Assembly: GCF_040869045.1 (NCBI RefSeq)
Contig: NC_090322.1
Span: 172,746,672 to 172,810,671, forward strand
Length of the DNA: 64,000 nt
Direction of reading: 5' to 3'
Source: Eurosta solidaginis
Lineage: Eukaryota; Arthropoda; Insecta; Diptera; Tephritidae
The position numbers were made by a program, and so were the translations under genes. Below the pieces are notes generated by a model. The model was not told the DNA's origin, ran no database searches, and worked only from the letters and a program-made list of their open reading frames with translations. Below are positions 21,480-33,110 of this stretch, in pieces (positions within the stretch are counted from its first letter, which is position 1; the number at the start of each line of letters is the position of its first letter).

Positions 21480-22245
21480 CATATTTCTCCCTATCTAGAT
21501 TCTTTTCAGGCATTCCTTACACTCTAATACACTTTTAGATGTTGTGCCACGTGAGGTCATTGCCTTAATTGCTGCTTGGCTGTCAATGTTTAAATTGACA
21601 CGGCTGTACTACTTCCGCCTGAAAAAAAAAACAACACTACAGGAATTTTTTTGATTGATGGGTCTGTTTATTTCCGGAACTTTGTTCCCATCGCTGCACA
21701 CGTGTGTCATCTCGTTAGGCATTTGGGCATCCTTGCGTCACCCATCCATCTCTATTGTCGGTCTAAGAGATAGTCTGTTCCTCCTGTGTTGATGACGCTA
21801 TACTACTATGTCCGCATGGTCTGCGCTCAAGTTGTTCCGAGGCGCTGAGTCTCGTTACAGTTGTTAACGCTATGTTGTTTGCCGCTAGGTCTACAGGTGA
21901 AATGTGCAGAATGACATACAGTGCAGCCGTCGAGGTTGTTTTTAGGTCTCCCGTTATGCTAAGCATTGATATCCTACATACCCCCTCTAATTTTTTGAGG
22001 TACGTTCTTTTTGGAGTAGGCGTCCACCAGACAAGGACTCCATAGTATAGCATAAAATTTACAATCGCTGTAAATATCCAATGAAAGAGGGAGGGCGATA
22101 GACCCCACGTACATCCTAGCATTATTTTAACGATAGGAAAAGGCTTTCGATAGGAGGAGGCTATCACAAATCCTATCCAATAAGCATAGGAGTTTAACGC
22201 TTTCCAGAATGCAAAAAAAGGGAAAATGTCGGTATTAACCATGTT
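21480..22245 (-). pseudogene. LINE fragment: RT C-terminal region to RNase H (upstream part of a split LINE)
   Basis: The minus-strand frame from 22242 contains GCTWGLSPSLFHWIFTAIV, LYYGVLVWW, KKLEGVCRISMLSITG and RRPCGHSSI, the linker after reverse transcriptase in RNase-H-bearing LINEs of the I/R1/Jockey-like group. Beyond a stop, VNLNIDSQAAIKAM (about 21600) is the RNase H catalytic block. It joins in frame to 14620-15056 when the inserted element is left out. The reverse transcriptase core itself is missing. Confidence 0.82.
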
Positions 22246-23676
22246 TTAAGCTCTATCAAGCAATAGACATCTTAGTTAGCCAAATATGTATGTATATGAG
22301 ATTTTTTCTTATACAACCAACAAGTGTCATACATGACCTAATCGTGTACTATTTTTTTCTCATTTTCGTTTTCATTCGATGAGTATTTCATCATTTCCTA
22401 CTTTGCAGAACAAAAGGAAGAAAGTGAAATGAAATTTGCAAACTTTTCGTCTGACATATTTTTATTTTCATAATATTTTCTATTTTGTGTTAACGTTCGT
22501 AGTAACGCTGAAAGTCTGAATATTTGTGACTTAATTCAATTAAGGTCCAACCTTTGTTGGGAAGCCGTACAAGACATGGTAGGAGTCCATGCTACGAGGT
22601 GAAGAAGCGGCTAGTGAAATTGCACAGAAATAGTTTGCATTTTAACGTGCACTTTCTCGGTTTTTGTTGGCTCCAAAGTGTTGAATTGTTTTAATAACAC
22701 TTTATTTCGCGGTAATTGGAAAATAAAAAAAAAATAATTCAATTTTAAAAATTTAGTTTTTCTGTTATATGCATACACGCTTGATCGTTTTCCATGCTAA
22801 ATCGACAGAAAAATGCGTTGTGGGTAAAAAATTAAAACAAAAATTGCTTGAAATATAATAGAAAAATAAGAAATTTTGATTCAGTTATGAGCTCACAAAA
22901 AATATATTAAAAACAAAAACACTTAATTACAAATAAAATACATAAAGTGATTATTTAAAGAAATACTTTTAGAGAAACTTCTACAAAAAAAATCACAAAA
23001 CCCCAGCGCTAAAAAACACAACACTTGACCGAATTTTTTTTCAAAAACACTTCTACAAACAAAAAAAATCCAAAAGTTAAAAAACACAAAAATTCTAAGG
23101 AATTCCTACTGAAAAAATATATTAAATCTATAAAAAAAAAATCCAACTCAACAAACTAAATGTTAAAAAAACATAAATGAATAAGTATATAAAAATTTAT
23201 GGAAAGTTTCTAATGCGTTATATTTGGTAAGAAGTTTAATAATTATAAATAAATAATAATTTTATACCAACCAAACTTCATTTGGGGGAAATGTTTAAGA
23301 AATACTGCTCGAATAAAAATTTTAAATTCTATAAAAATTTAAAAAATCGCAAAATTAAAAAAACACATAATTTTAAAAAAATACCTTTTGAAAAAGCTTC
23401 TTAAAAAAAATACTAAGCAACATCTTTACATATGTACATATTAAAAAAAATAAGCAAATAAAAATATAAAAAATTAAGGCAAACATTTTTAAAAAATTAT
23501 ATTTGGTAAGAAGCTTAAAAACTTATAAATAAATAATAATTTTATAAAAGCCAAAAAAAATATTCTGGAAATGTCAAATAAACCTTTTCTGAGAAAAATT
23601 TGAAAATTAAAAAATACGTATGAGTTAATCGGGGATTGCCCGTATTGCTTTAAATGTATGAATGTATTAACTCATA
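22246..23676. other. AT-rich sequence without recognisable genes
   Basis: Long A and T runs; the sequence becomes strongly A-rich on this strand after about 22720. No supported open frame or repeat boundary. It may be 5' flanking or intronic DNA of the host gene beginning at 25212. Confidence 0.5.
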
Positions 23677-24049
23677 CAAACAGACAACTTTTGGTTAATT
23701 CGTTGTAGTTCTATAAATAGAACAAAAACAGCAACAATACCAAGTTTCTCTGAACCCGCCTTACAAACATGCATAACTTCAACACATAATTACATACGAA
23801 GTATGTGATGTGTAGAAGATTAACATATGCACAAGAAGGCAATTGAGAAAAACTTTACAACAACTAAGGCATGACGTAGCTGAATGCGTTTGTAACCATT
23901 TCAACTATCGTAGGAGTGCGGGTTCGAATCCCACTACCGGGAGAAAAGGCTTTGAAGAGATTTACAAGGTATAATCGAAACAGCTGTCGCATTGTCCGTC
24001 CTGATGTCACGTTGTTTAAATTTTTCCCAAATTATTAAATAAAAAATAC
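23677..24049 (+). mobile_element. tRNA-headed SINE/MITE-like repeat, copy 1
   Basis: The segment recurs inverted at 61640-62015, sharing CATACAAACAGACAA, TTCGTTGTAGTTCT, CATACGAAGTATG and CAAGGTATAATCGAAACAGC. It contains an A box TAGCTGAATGCG (23877-23888) and a B box GGTTCGAATCC (23921-23931), 33 nt apart as in tRNA genes, but no cloverleaf that would be a working tRNA. A tRNA-derived short element is the best reading. Confidence 0.7.
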
Positions 24050-25211
24050 GTATTTTCCAAAAAGAAACTAAATAAATACTGAGCTAAACATTAAAAAAAA
24101 CCTAAATAAAAACTTTATGAAATTATGAAACAAAATTTCGAGTATTTTGGGAAGGAAACGGTTTACGAAAAATATAAATAAAATAAATTCACTTTAGAAG
24201 TTATTGATTTCTTAGAATTCAAGGCCAAGAAGGTCATGAAGAAAATGAACAACTTATAAAACAAAAAAAGCTATTAACTCTCACCAACACAAACACAATT
24301 TATTAAAAGCAAAATAATTACACTGAAAATTTTAAAGAAATAATTTTGAAAACACATCTGAAAATATTAAAAAAAAATAACTTAACTAACTAAAATAATT
24401 TAAAAACATAAAATTTCGAATAAATTCTTTTGTGAAAAAACTTCTTAAAACTAAAAACTCTAAAATAATATTGAACTAAATGAAAAAAAAAGAAATATAG
24501 AAAAGTACAGTTCACAAAAGGTATAAGTGAAAACATCAATTTAATAAAAACAAGACATAGCCCTGAGAAATTCAAATACTTCTGGGGAAATTTTTAGAAA
24601 TGTATAATAATAATATTTATATCTCAAAAACACTCTCCTTAAAAGAAAACCAGTTTTTTATGAACTAGATATTAAATAAAGAATAGTTTGCGAAATCTGA
24701 TAAAAATTTAGAAATATAAAAAAAAATATAAAATTAAGAAAATAAAAAGTGCATATACAAATCCGTTTGAAAGAGTAGAAAAGAAACGAAAAAAGTAACT
24801 GAAAAAAAAAACTGAAAAAAACTAAAAAAAATTTGCAATTTCTAAATATGTTAAGGAAATCTTTGGAGACTATCTGAAAAAAAATATATATATATATATA
24901 TAAATTAATAAAATATTCTATTAAAAATTTCTTTCTTTCCTTAGAATGGAAATAAATAAATAGCGTAGATCATCTAAAAAAAAATTTTAATAGTTTCCAA
25001 AACACAAATAAAAAATTATAGCATTTGCAAACATTCCACAGATCCGAATTGTGAGTTAAGTAAACAAAGAATTTCAAAAATTTCCCAAAAAAAAAACGTT
25101 ATATTCCCCTAAACGTCTTGAAAGCATTAAATCTCCATTAAAAACTTTGTTTAAACACTAAGATTTTCCCGCATTAAAAACTTTTTTGAAATCACTCGAA
25201 AAAAAGCCAAA
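24050..25211. other. Very A-rich region upstream of the host exon, with (TA)n at 24884-24902
   Basis: The plus strand is dominated by A runs and TAAAA/GAAAA text with a short TA microsatellite. No coding frame is supported. Its position immediately before a good start codon suggests a 5' untranslated region or promoter-proximal DNA; no core promoter element could be fixed. Confidence 0.45.
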
Positions 25212-25417
25212 ATGCCTGAACGCTACGCTACCCGTCGTGATATGGAAGAAATCGAGATCGAGACCGATGACGAGGAGGACGAGATGCAAGGTGTTGGACG
25301 TCGCGTACAACCGAATGAAAATCGTAGGCCAAGTGTTAACGATTTTAGGGATATGGATGACGATCCGAATTTGGAGGATGATGATGATGATGATGATGAG
25401 TTGGAGGTGGAGGAGTT
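25212..25417 (+). CDS. First coding exon of an unrecognised host gene (acidic N-terminus)
   Basis: ATG at 25212 is in good fly start context (CCAAAATG). The exon encodes 68 residues plus two bases and ends at a strong donor, GAGTT|GTAAGT. The product begins MPERYATRRDMEEIEIETDD and is highly acidic, with a D7 run and an E/D-rich tail; no signal peptide or membrane segment is present. The GC-richer, codon-like composition stands out sharply from the surrounding AT-rich DNA. I do not recognise the gene. An opposite-strand frame over the same interval is an antisense shadow. The next exon may be the microexon at 59720 or may lie outside the window. Confidence 0.6.
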
Positions 25418-25597
25418 GTAAGTATATATCGATACATTTACACCAACCTAACACACATGTAGGCTCATGCCTTACCGAAAGATTTTAATAATCCCGCAAT
25501 TTCGGGACTGGAGATATCGATGCTCACGAATTCAGGTATACCTTGATTTTTCTAGATTCAAAGAACGAACAACAAGTAAAATCTTCTATATATAATC

Positions 25598-26886
25598 TAA
25601 CTAGCTGACCTTGGCAAACTTCGTGATGCCCAAAATTTTGGTTAGAAATTTGTGATTGCTAAAGATAAGAATAAAGTAAGGCTGCGTAACTCTGTGCGGT
25701 GTTGAGTTATTGGGTTGATATCGATCCTGCCACCAAATTCCAATTTTCGCTTAGCTAAAATTCCATCGTCAAAATACTGTAAAACAAAATCAAGTGCGCA
25801 GAAATGCATGCAATATTTAGTACCATGTGGTCGATAGCAAATACCACCTAAGTAATAGAAGTTAGTCTGTTATCGCTTATGACTACATGGTACTAAATGC
25901 TGCATTTTAGCTTAGCGAAAGTTGGAATTTGGGGGCTGGCGTCACTGATGTTAACACATTGTTTCGTTATACTGTGGCGCAATGACGCCACTAACAGCAG
26001 TACCACTACAAACTCATCTTCGACATAACATCAATTCTCAACACTTCAACTCAATGCTGCCAGTAACGCCAATAACTCTCCTGTGCTAATCAATTTAGTA
26101 CTTAGTACTGGTATTATGCTCGGGCGACATCTGTATTTCGTTAATCGGAAGTTGCTGTTAGTCAAAACTTCACCACAATGCCGCCAATAACACTGTTGTG
26201 ACGTCACATATTACTGGTAATAAATAGCGTTATGAGCGGCGACATCTGTCATTCGGTAGTCCAAAGTTCCTGCTAGTCATATAATGCCACCTACGAATAT
26301 TATAGCAAGAGCGGGCGACATCTGTAATCGAGAGTTGCTGCTTTTCAACACTGTGCGTAATACGCGAGCATGGGATACACTACGCAGAAAGAAATTTTTC
26401 TTATATAAAATAGCATGGTTAATCCCATACGGGCGAAGTTATGGCATGAACTATTGCTTGATAGCATGTTTTGAACCTTCTTGTTATTTCTAGTCACCCA
26501 GCGGTATAAAAAATACTTTTTACGAATGCCCTTATCAACAGCTTTCATTTGATATCAATATTGTATAGACACATTCTAGTGGTAGCCGGGTCCACGTTTT
26601 GAGCTATATCTATCTCGAGATCCTAGTCACCCAGGGGTTTGAAAATTGTTCTGTAGTAAAGCACTCATCAACAGCTTTCTGATATCCATATTGTATAAAC
26701 ACATTCTAGTGGTACCCGGGTCCACGTTTTGGTCTCAAGATCCCAGCCACCCAGCGGTATGAAATATAGCCTATAGCCTATTCGGGTACCTAGATAATAT
26801 ACCTACAAAATTTTATAAAATTCGGTCCAGCAGTTTTCAAGTTTTAAGCATCTGAACATACACTCACTACGATTCATTTTTATATA
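25598..26886 (+). repeat. Dispersed element with ATTCTAG-type tandem units, copy 1
   Basis: It begins CTAGCTGACCTTGGCAAAC and ends in AAATTCGGTCCAGCAGTTTT plus a TTTTATATAT tail. A relative at 60185-60967 has the same kind of start (CTAGAAGACCCGGCAGACG) and end (AATCGGTTCAGTAGTTT). About 120-bp tandem units at 26514-26760 contain TTTGATATCCATATTGTATA and ACACATTCTAGTGGTACCC, related to the DINE-1-like 130-bp unit. Non-coding; class uncertain. Confidence 0.6.
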
Positions 26887-26887
26887 T

Positions 26888-27012
26888 GTGACCAGGCCTA
26901 TGAAAAGCTGGCTTATGACTCAAAAAAAAAAAATAAATAATGCAAAAGAAAAACTACTTTACCAGCTGTTTCTTTTTTGGGTCATAAGCCACCTTTTCAT
27001 AGGCCGCGTCAC
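26888..27012. mobile_element. 125-bp inverted-repeat element (GTGAC...GTCAC)
   Basis: The ends pair over about 38 bp: GTGACCAGGCCTATGAAAAG on the left against the complement of the right end (GTGACGCGGCCTATGAAAAG), continuing through GGCTTATGAC. Both sides are ATATAT-like, so a TA or ATATAT duplication is possible but cannot be told from the AT context. It is a minimal MITE without coding capacity. Confidence 0.75.
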
Positions 27013-27039
27013 ATATATAGATAACTAAATACCGTTGAA

Positions 27040-28048
27040 ATTAGTGTTCTCCAATTTAATGTTATAATTCAATTTAAAAAGTAAAATCCTATTGATACAA
27101 AGCTCTTTTTCGCTATGATATGGCTTATTATTTTCGTCTACGACCCTTTTAAAAATCTTTTATATAAAAATGGGCGTGGTATTTAACCGATCTCGTCCAT
27201 TTTTTCTGGTAATACTTCCTGCTATAGGGAAAATCTGTGTACCAAATTTTATTACGATCCGTTAATTTTTCTTCGAGTTATGGCTCCCGAAACATAGAAA
27301 ATTGCTTAGTCATAAAACGGGGCGGTGCCACGCCCATTTTTTTAAATTTGAAGTTTTTCCTATTTATTGTTATAAATCCACTTGGGAAATGAAATACCAT
27401 TGATATAAAGCTATTTTTTGCAAAGATATGGCTTATTTTATTCGTCCACGACCCTTTCAAAGATCTTTTATATAAAAGTGGGCGTGGTTATTAACCGATT
27501 TCGTTAATTTTTCTTCAAAGAATTCCTTATAGTAAAGGCAACCTCTCGGCCGAATTTTTTGATTTATAATTAATAATATTTGTAAAATTGATTTTATCAC
27601 AAGCGGACGGTGCCACGCCCATTTAAAAAATGTTTTTTTTTTTTTCAAATTTTTTATCAAGAATCTCAATATCAGTCCACACGTCAAATTTCAACATTCT
27701 AGGTGTATTATTTACTAAATAATCAGATTTTTTTGTGTTTTCCAAAAAGGTATATAATAAAAAGTGGGCGTGGTTATCATCCGATCCGGTTATAATTTTC
27801 AGTACCAATCTATTCTGGGTCCAGATAAGCTCGTGTACTAAATTTGGTGAAGATATCTCAATATTTACTCAAGTTATCGTGTTAACTGGCAGACGGACGG
27901 ACGGACATGGCTCAATCAAATTTTTTTTTGACACTGATGATTTTGATATATGGAAGTCTATATCTATCTCGATTCCTTTATACCTTTACAACCAACCGTT
28001 AACCAATCAAAGTTAATATACTCTGTGTGCAAAGCACGCTGAGTATTA
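27040..28048 (-). repeat. DINE-1-like element, second subfamily, copy 1
   Basis: On the minus strand it starts with the terminal hairpin ATACTC...GAGTAT (28024-28052 region) and contains CCATGTCCGTCCGTCCGTC and GGGCGTGGC blocks. About 300-bp direct repeats (AAGCTCTTTTTCGC versus AAGCTATTTTTTGC) begin near 27100 and 27405. It matches 63553-64000 in the opposite orientation. No protein is coded. Confidence 0.7.
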
Positions 28049-28194
28049 AAACTCCTAAAATATACTTCTTACCTAGGTACCAAATCTGCGTCTACGTTGA
28101 TAACCGCTTCACTTGCCTTGACTTGAAAACAACTTTTCATGTATGTTCTTTTAGCCAACAAGGCTTCTCTAGCAATGATAACAGATAATAATAA

Positions 28195-28616
28195 TAACCC
28201 CAGCGGGTTAGCGGGCTTAGATTATCCCCTCGGTACGTATGCCTGTCGTAAGAGGCGACTAAAATACCAAATTGATTCAAGCGGTTGTGCAGCGCAACCC
28301 TCTCAAGGGGTTGCCAGCGCTACATATAGCTTCTCCAACCCAATTGTCAACCTCACCAACCCGTGGCGAATCATGTGAATCAACAGGCGAGGCTCTGGCG
28401 ACCCCAATTTCCTCATGGAACCAGGGAATGGGGAGGGCGGGATGGCCTAGAAGGTTTAATGTGGTTATATAAATCGTTCCGAGATGGTCGGGCTAGTACC
28501 TTAATGGTGCTTTGTTACCGGAACGTACCGGATCCGGCAAAGGACCATCAACATCGATAACACTCCCCAAAGCCTTCGGACAGTGTCTTTATCGTTAATA
28601 CAACAACAACAACAAT
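28195..28616 (+). mobile_element. (CAA)n-tailed retroposon, longest copy
   Basis: It begins CCCCAGCGGGTTAGCGGGCT and passes CCTGTCGTAAGAGGCGACTA and CCAATTGTCAACCTCACCAA. It ends GATAACACTCCCCAAAGCC followed by (CAA)5. Shorter copies are at 12600-12919 (with target duplication), 36323-36460 and 55195-55735. There is no open frame. It is a SINE-like element or a LINE 3' end. The local LINE at 46552-50760 also ends in (CAA)n, so it could be the machinery used (inference). Confidence 0.7.
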
Positions 28617-29762
28617 AGGAATAATAAATGGCCTGTAGTCTTGAAACTTACTCATCTTTATCTATTTTGGTGTGGGAAGACAACGCTAATCGTGTTCCGA
28701 GAGTGCGGCACATGATTTAGTCTTAAGTACCAATCAATGATTATCATGAATCACCCCAATTGTAATATACTTGAGGTTTCGAAAATGACTTAAGGTCACT
28801 TTAAGCTTAGAAATATAGATATTTCTTCAAGTTTATAGGCATATATATATACATATATATGTACTAGAGCGGGTCAAATTGTATGGATGGGTTTTTTTTT
28901 CATCAGGAGTATAGCAAAAACGTAATCTACATATGATTCTAAGAAAAATTGTTGAAGACACCATAGCTTTAAATCGGATTTCGAGTCCCCGACTTTTGCA
29001 AAATAGATATTTTGGCATATGAATGTAGGGTTTGGCCAAAAAATCTTCATAGCTTCTGATATAATTATAGGAAAAATATCATATTGGGCTTAATTTAAAG
29101 GTATTTTATGTGCATTTCAGAAAATGTATTAATATCTATAGTGTTTTTGAATTTTAGTAGAGATATCAGGCTTAAATTATGAGAAATTAGCCAAAATTAA
29201 CTTTTAACTACAATATTACACTGGATCACAAATTCCAACTTTTTTTCTGCACCAGAGACGCCATTATGAAATTCCTATGTAAAATCACCCCCTGATTCCG
29301 AAAATCAAGGTTATTTTTAATTCTATGGTAACGTTTTTGAGATATTACGAATTACCGTTTTTCAAAAAAAATAAAAAAATTGGGTCCACTTAATCATCTA
29401 TGTCTCAAGAACGAATTGAGCAATTCCAAAGCGGTTTGAAGCTTTTAAAAGGTAATAAAATTTGCTATAAACTGTGCATACAACACTTTTTGCTAGACCC
29501 TGCAGATTCAAAGATAACGAAAAATCGTTACGGATTTTTTCAATTTTTTTGTAAAAATATAAAAAATGTGTATTTTGCGAAGAAGGATCTCGAAAACTTT
29601 TTATTTTCTTGCAGATTTTTTCTCTCTCAGCTCCGTTTTGTTACAAAAAAATAAGCTTTCATTCAACAAAATCGATGGACTAATACAAAAGTTATAAGCA
29701 TTCAAGTAAATATATCCTTTTAATACTTAAGTACTCTACTGGTACATATGTGTTAGTATTCG

Positions 29763-30770
29763 CTAACTAACTGATATACGAAATTCAATAAAGCCAGAGA
29801 AGTCAACTCCACGATTAGGTCTGTATGCACAGCCGATAAGAAGCCTTTCATTATTTACAGAGAACACGTCTACGAACACATATTCGACAGAATCACTTGG
29901 ACTAGCACTGCAGCAAGGATAAACTACTTTTAACATATATAGCAACACCACCACCATGACCACGTCTATCAGCCCTGAAAAGTTGATATCCATTTAGTTG
30001 CACCAAATCATTTTTATGACATGATGAAAACCAGGTTTCGGAAATACATATAACATCTATATCAGAACCCTCAGATATGAATCTCAATTCATCCAGCTTT
30101 TTATATAGACTTTGCGCATTGAGATGGATGACTTTGAGCCCTTTAGTACGTTTGCTGAATACGCGCAACAGTGTATGTAAGCAGTCTTTGGAACTAGACA
30201 ACCTATAGTCTAGGACCATCACTATCTATGGGATATAAAGAATGCTCTGCGATGCGTAACAATATAGACAACATAAATGATTGTTCAAAAGTTTGATAGG
30301 GAGAGATAAAGACGGAAACGAAGAGACTCAAGAACTTAAGTAATATACCATACATAGAAATTAATTTATTGATCATTATTCGTTGGCGCATCATCAACTC
30401 GAAAGGATCTCGCGCTTTCTTCGCCGGTATTCTCAAGACGCTCTAGAAAATCCAAGCTATGTATTGCTTCAGGGCTGGCGTTGGCTGTTCGTCTGATATC
30501 TACCAGACCCTTCTTAGAAAAAACCGCTACTACCTTCCTTTTCTTCTTTAGACGGATCGCTGCCTTGAAGATCGCATAGTTTTGCCTGGACAGCGAAGCA
30601 TTTACATAAATCGGAGCATTTGAATTTATGCCCACATGAACTAATTGCAGACCCTTGATGTTTGGATTGTTCTGGCGCCTAAAGGTGCCTATACTTTTTA
30701 GCAATTTGTTTCTGTCTGTCGGCGACTGAAATTTGATTATTACGGCCGGATCTGTCACGCTGTTGTCTAG
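29763..30770 (-). pseudogene. LINE fragment: ORF1 and start of endonuclease
   Basis: The minus-strand frame 30758-30366 reads TDPAVIIKFQSPTDRNKLL and IYVNASLSRQNYAIFKAA, typical of the C-terminal domain of LINE ORF1 nucleic-acid-binding proteins. After a short gap, 30222-29902 reads KVIHLNAQSLYKKLDELRF, VICISETWFSS and FRADRRGHGGGVAIYVKSS, the N-terminal half of an APE-type endonuclease (N and E catalytic residues). A frameshift near 29920 leads to RLLIGCAYRPNRGVDFSGF. Reverse transcriptase is absent. It ends inside the TIR element's protein gene. Confidence 0.82.
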
Positions 30771-30789
30771 TTTCCGTAGCCGAAAAATG

Positions 30790-31510
30790 GATTAGGCTCT
30801 TTTAGAACAACTAAATGGGATTCTTTTACCATATTTGTATGAAATTTCTCATTAATTTTCTCTCTAGTTAATGAATCATTTTTTCTGCCATCGAAAGCAA
30901 ATGCAGTTATGTTGGAATCTATGTATCGTTTACGAAGCAATTCATCTCAAGCTTTAATTTTTTCTCTTGCAACTTTAGATTTATCCATTATGACAAGTTC
31001 GCCACGAACATCTGGAAAATTTGTATCTTCGAAAAGGGCTGTTTCTAAACATGAAGCAACTCTATCTGAAACAGCGAATCTTTCACACACCATAGCAAAA
31101 TTTATAGCATCGTATCGTTGAGTATAATGTCCTCGTTTCATTGTAACTGATACTTCAACTGCTTCATTTGCAATTTGTGTTTCTTCTACAATGTCATCCA
31201 TATCTTCAGGTATTGTGAATTTTCTACCATTATGTTGGTCCATCATAAATTCTTTTAAATGGTTTGGTATTAAACCACATCAGCATTCTGTTGCTTTTAA
31301 CTTGCATTTACATTTTCCAATGTAAAATAATCCATTTGTTGATTGTACGAATGCTGTAAATTCCTGAACTTTTTTTCTGTTTTTAATGCTTTCGTGATAT
31401 TTTTCAATTAAACCACTTAGTTTTCTTAGAATACTACGTCTATCAATTCGCTGAATATTCAATTTATTCCAAATTTCAACCAATTTATCAATTACATGAG
31501 GAGTAAAATT
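30790..31510 (-). pseudogene. Uncharacterised TE-associated protein (FDGRK family), truncated
   Basis: On the minus strand one frame runs through two TGA stops (31280-31282, 30947-30949). It contains VEIWNKLNIQRIDRRS, then MKRGHYTQRYDAINFAMVC and RFAVSDRVASCLETAL, then ITAFAFDGRKNDSLT and KEPNPFFGYG. I recall proteins with the layout ACDR..VSDR..A..ASA...D and FDGRKD...L..EP from many arthropod and hydra genomes, unnamed and multi-copy. The D of FDGRK may be a catalytic acid (inference). The C-terminal part is missing where the LINE begins. No function should be assigned. Confidence 0.6.
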
Positions 31511-31752
31511 TTTATGCCAACGTTTTTATATTATAAATAAAATAATAATATAAATAATAAATAAATATTTTTTGGGTTTTCGGGAGTGTTTTGGTCGAAA
31601 AATTTACCCTTTCGTCATTTTTTTTTCGCAGGCTCGAAAATTATTTTTTTGGGTATGTGTAGTGGAACTTTTTTTCCTGAGCCCAAATCCTATCGAAAAA
31701 TCGATGGCGCGATATCGGTTAACTTTCGTCCATACAAATCGACCCAGGTTAA

Positions 31753-32039
31753 TGTATATACATACTCATTCTCTATAAGTATTATTATTCACTTCAATGC
31801 ATATCAAATAGTCAAACTAATTCTGTATTTATAAGCTTACGGCTAATTGAATTAAAATACCAATGTATTAGTTAAAGATTATTATATGCACATATCATAT
31901 CATATAATTAAATATGGCCATAGGCATTTACTTTAGCAGATGTCAAAGATTTCGACGACGCACTGCGTTGTGCCTATAAAGAGGCACATACAACTCATTA
32001 TTAAACCTTCTTCGATACTCACAGTCGCCATCATGGACA
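31753..32039. other. Unassigned spacer
   Basis: AT-rich sequence between the TIR element and the RTE-like relic; nothing recognised. Confidence 0.5.
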
Positions 32040-33110
32040 CTACCACGAAAGGGAGTGAGCCTATATGAAGCCTTGTTTGGTTTCAATTGGCTCTTGCAAT
32101 GCAGACATACCAGCACACAAGCAACTCGCTTTCGCGCTATTAAAGAGTGCTTTGAAGTCGGTTTTCTAATCGCGAATCCTGTCCAGAATCTGGCGTATAG
32201 TGAAGATCTGGCCGATAGTAGATTTATCAGAGCGGAAGCCGCTCGAATGTTTCGTGCAATAACTATAGTAGATAGAACTCGGTACGGGATATTAAGTAGA
32301 CTGGTTCTGCTGTAAGTAACGAGGTTTTCGGGATCATCTTCTTGTTAATTCGGGCAGAACATACTTAAATTCCAGCATATTTTGCTTATGAGTTGGTGCA
32401 TGGTCTTTACCAACTCTTCGCTGCCATGTTGGAACAGCTAGGGGGTATTCCTTCATAACCCGGTGCCTCGTTATTCCTTAACCGCGATATTGCTTTTATG
32501 ACTTCGCCTAGTCGGGAGACAGAACTTAGAGTCCATCCTCAAAGATTATGCTATCGCTGTTGTCGTCTGCTCAATAAATCCTATCAGAAAACGTCTGATC
32601 AGGCTTCCCTGTAGCCAGTTTCTCTATTCCTTCGTCGTGTCATGGTAAAGCTCCCACACAGCACTGCTTGCTGCACCAGGTTTCTGTTTTTAGGCAGCGT
32701 TCATTTCTCAGAGGCAGCGCGACATTCTTCATCTTACAAGTTGTTTTTGCGGGCTCCCTGAAAACCTTTAGTACGGTACGGACTGTTTCGTGGGGCTTGT
32801 GTGTATCTTGGTTCCCACAAAGTAGTGTTCCGTCGGCATTTAGACCTCGTTCACCACTCTGACACTGGTGCTATGTCTGTGGCCATCTTCGACCTAATCG
32901 ATTTAGTTTCTTTACCTTCGGTCAGGAGCCAGCTAACCGTTTGGAGTTGCTATATCGTGGGAGCTGTATTGTCCCATTGTACCCTTAATAGCTCATTCTG
33001 GCTTTAACGTTACCAAGCATAATTCCGATGTCGGCAGCATCAGCTATTGGTACGTATGCACAAATAAATGTTAACTGTGCTTCTCTTCATATGGCTACTG
33101 CAGTAGACGT
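32040..33110 (-). pseudogene. RTE-like LINE relic (endonuclease end to reverse transcriptase start)
   Basis: Minus-strand frames, in order: ICAYVPIADAADIG (about 33060) and RHSTSV...EHYFVGTKIHTS (about 32900-32810), matching the end of an RTE endonuclease (usual text IDYV.ID.RH.TSV...DHYLV..K). After a gap come VSRLGEVIKAISRLRNNEAP (about 32510) and GFRSDKSTIGQIFTIRQIL (about 32240-32180), matching the first reverse transcriptase blocks. Stops and shifts are numerous. It is on the strand opposite to the RTE fragment at 14170. Confidence 0.7.

Larger units (their letters stand above)
28862..31752 (-). mobile_element. TIR-bounded DNA element encoding a FDGRK-motif protein, interrupted by a LINE
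   Basis: The left end carries GCGGGTCAAATTGTATGGATG (28869 on); the complement of the right end reads CTGGGTCGATTTGTATGGACG (about 31728-31748). These share GGGTCRAWTTGTATGGAYG. Between them lies the relic protein gene at 30790-31510 on the minus strand, and a LINE fragment (29763-30770) that cuts it. No clear target-site duplication is seen in the TA-rich flanks. The superfamily is unknown to me. Confidence 0.5.

Noticed and set aside
23870..23960. A functional tRNA gene
   Set aside because: A and B boxes are present, but no acceptor stem or cloverleaf forms and a diverged copy at 61640 has the same non-tRNA flanks. It is treated as a tRNA-derived repeat.
25158..25454. 98-codon minus-strand open frame with a hydrophobic I-run
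   Set aside because: Antisense of the D-rich host exon: the GAT repeat read backwards gives ATC. No other support.
30939..31282. TGA read as an amino acid in the FDGRK-type protein
   Set aside because: Two in-frame TGA codons are more simply explained as decay in a relic; no recoding element was seen.
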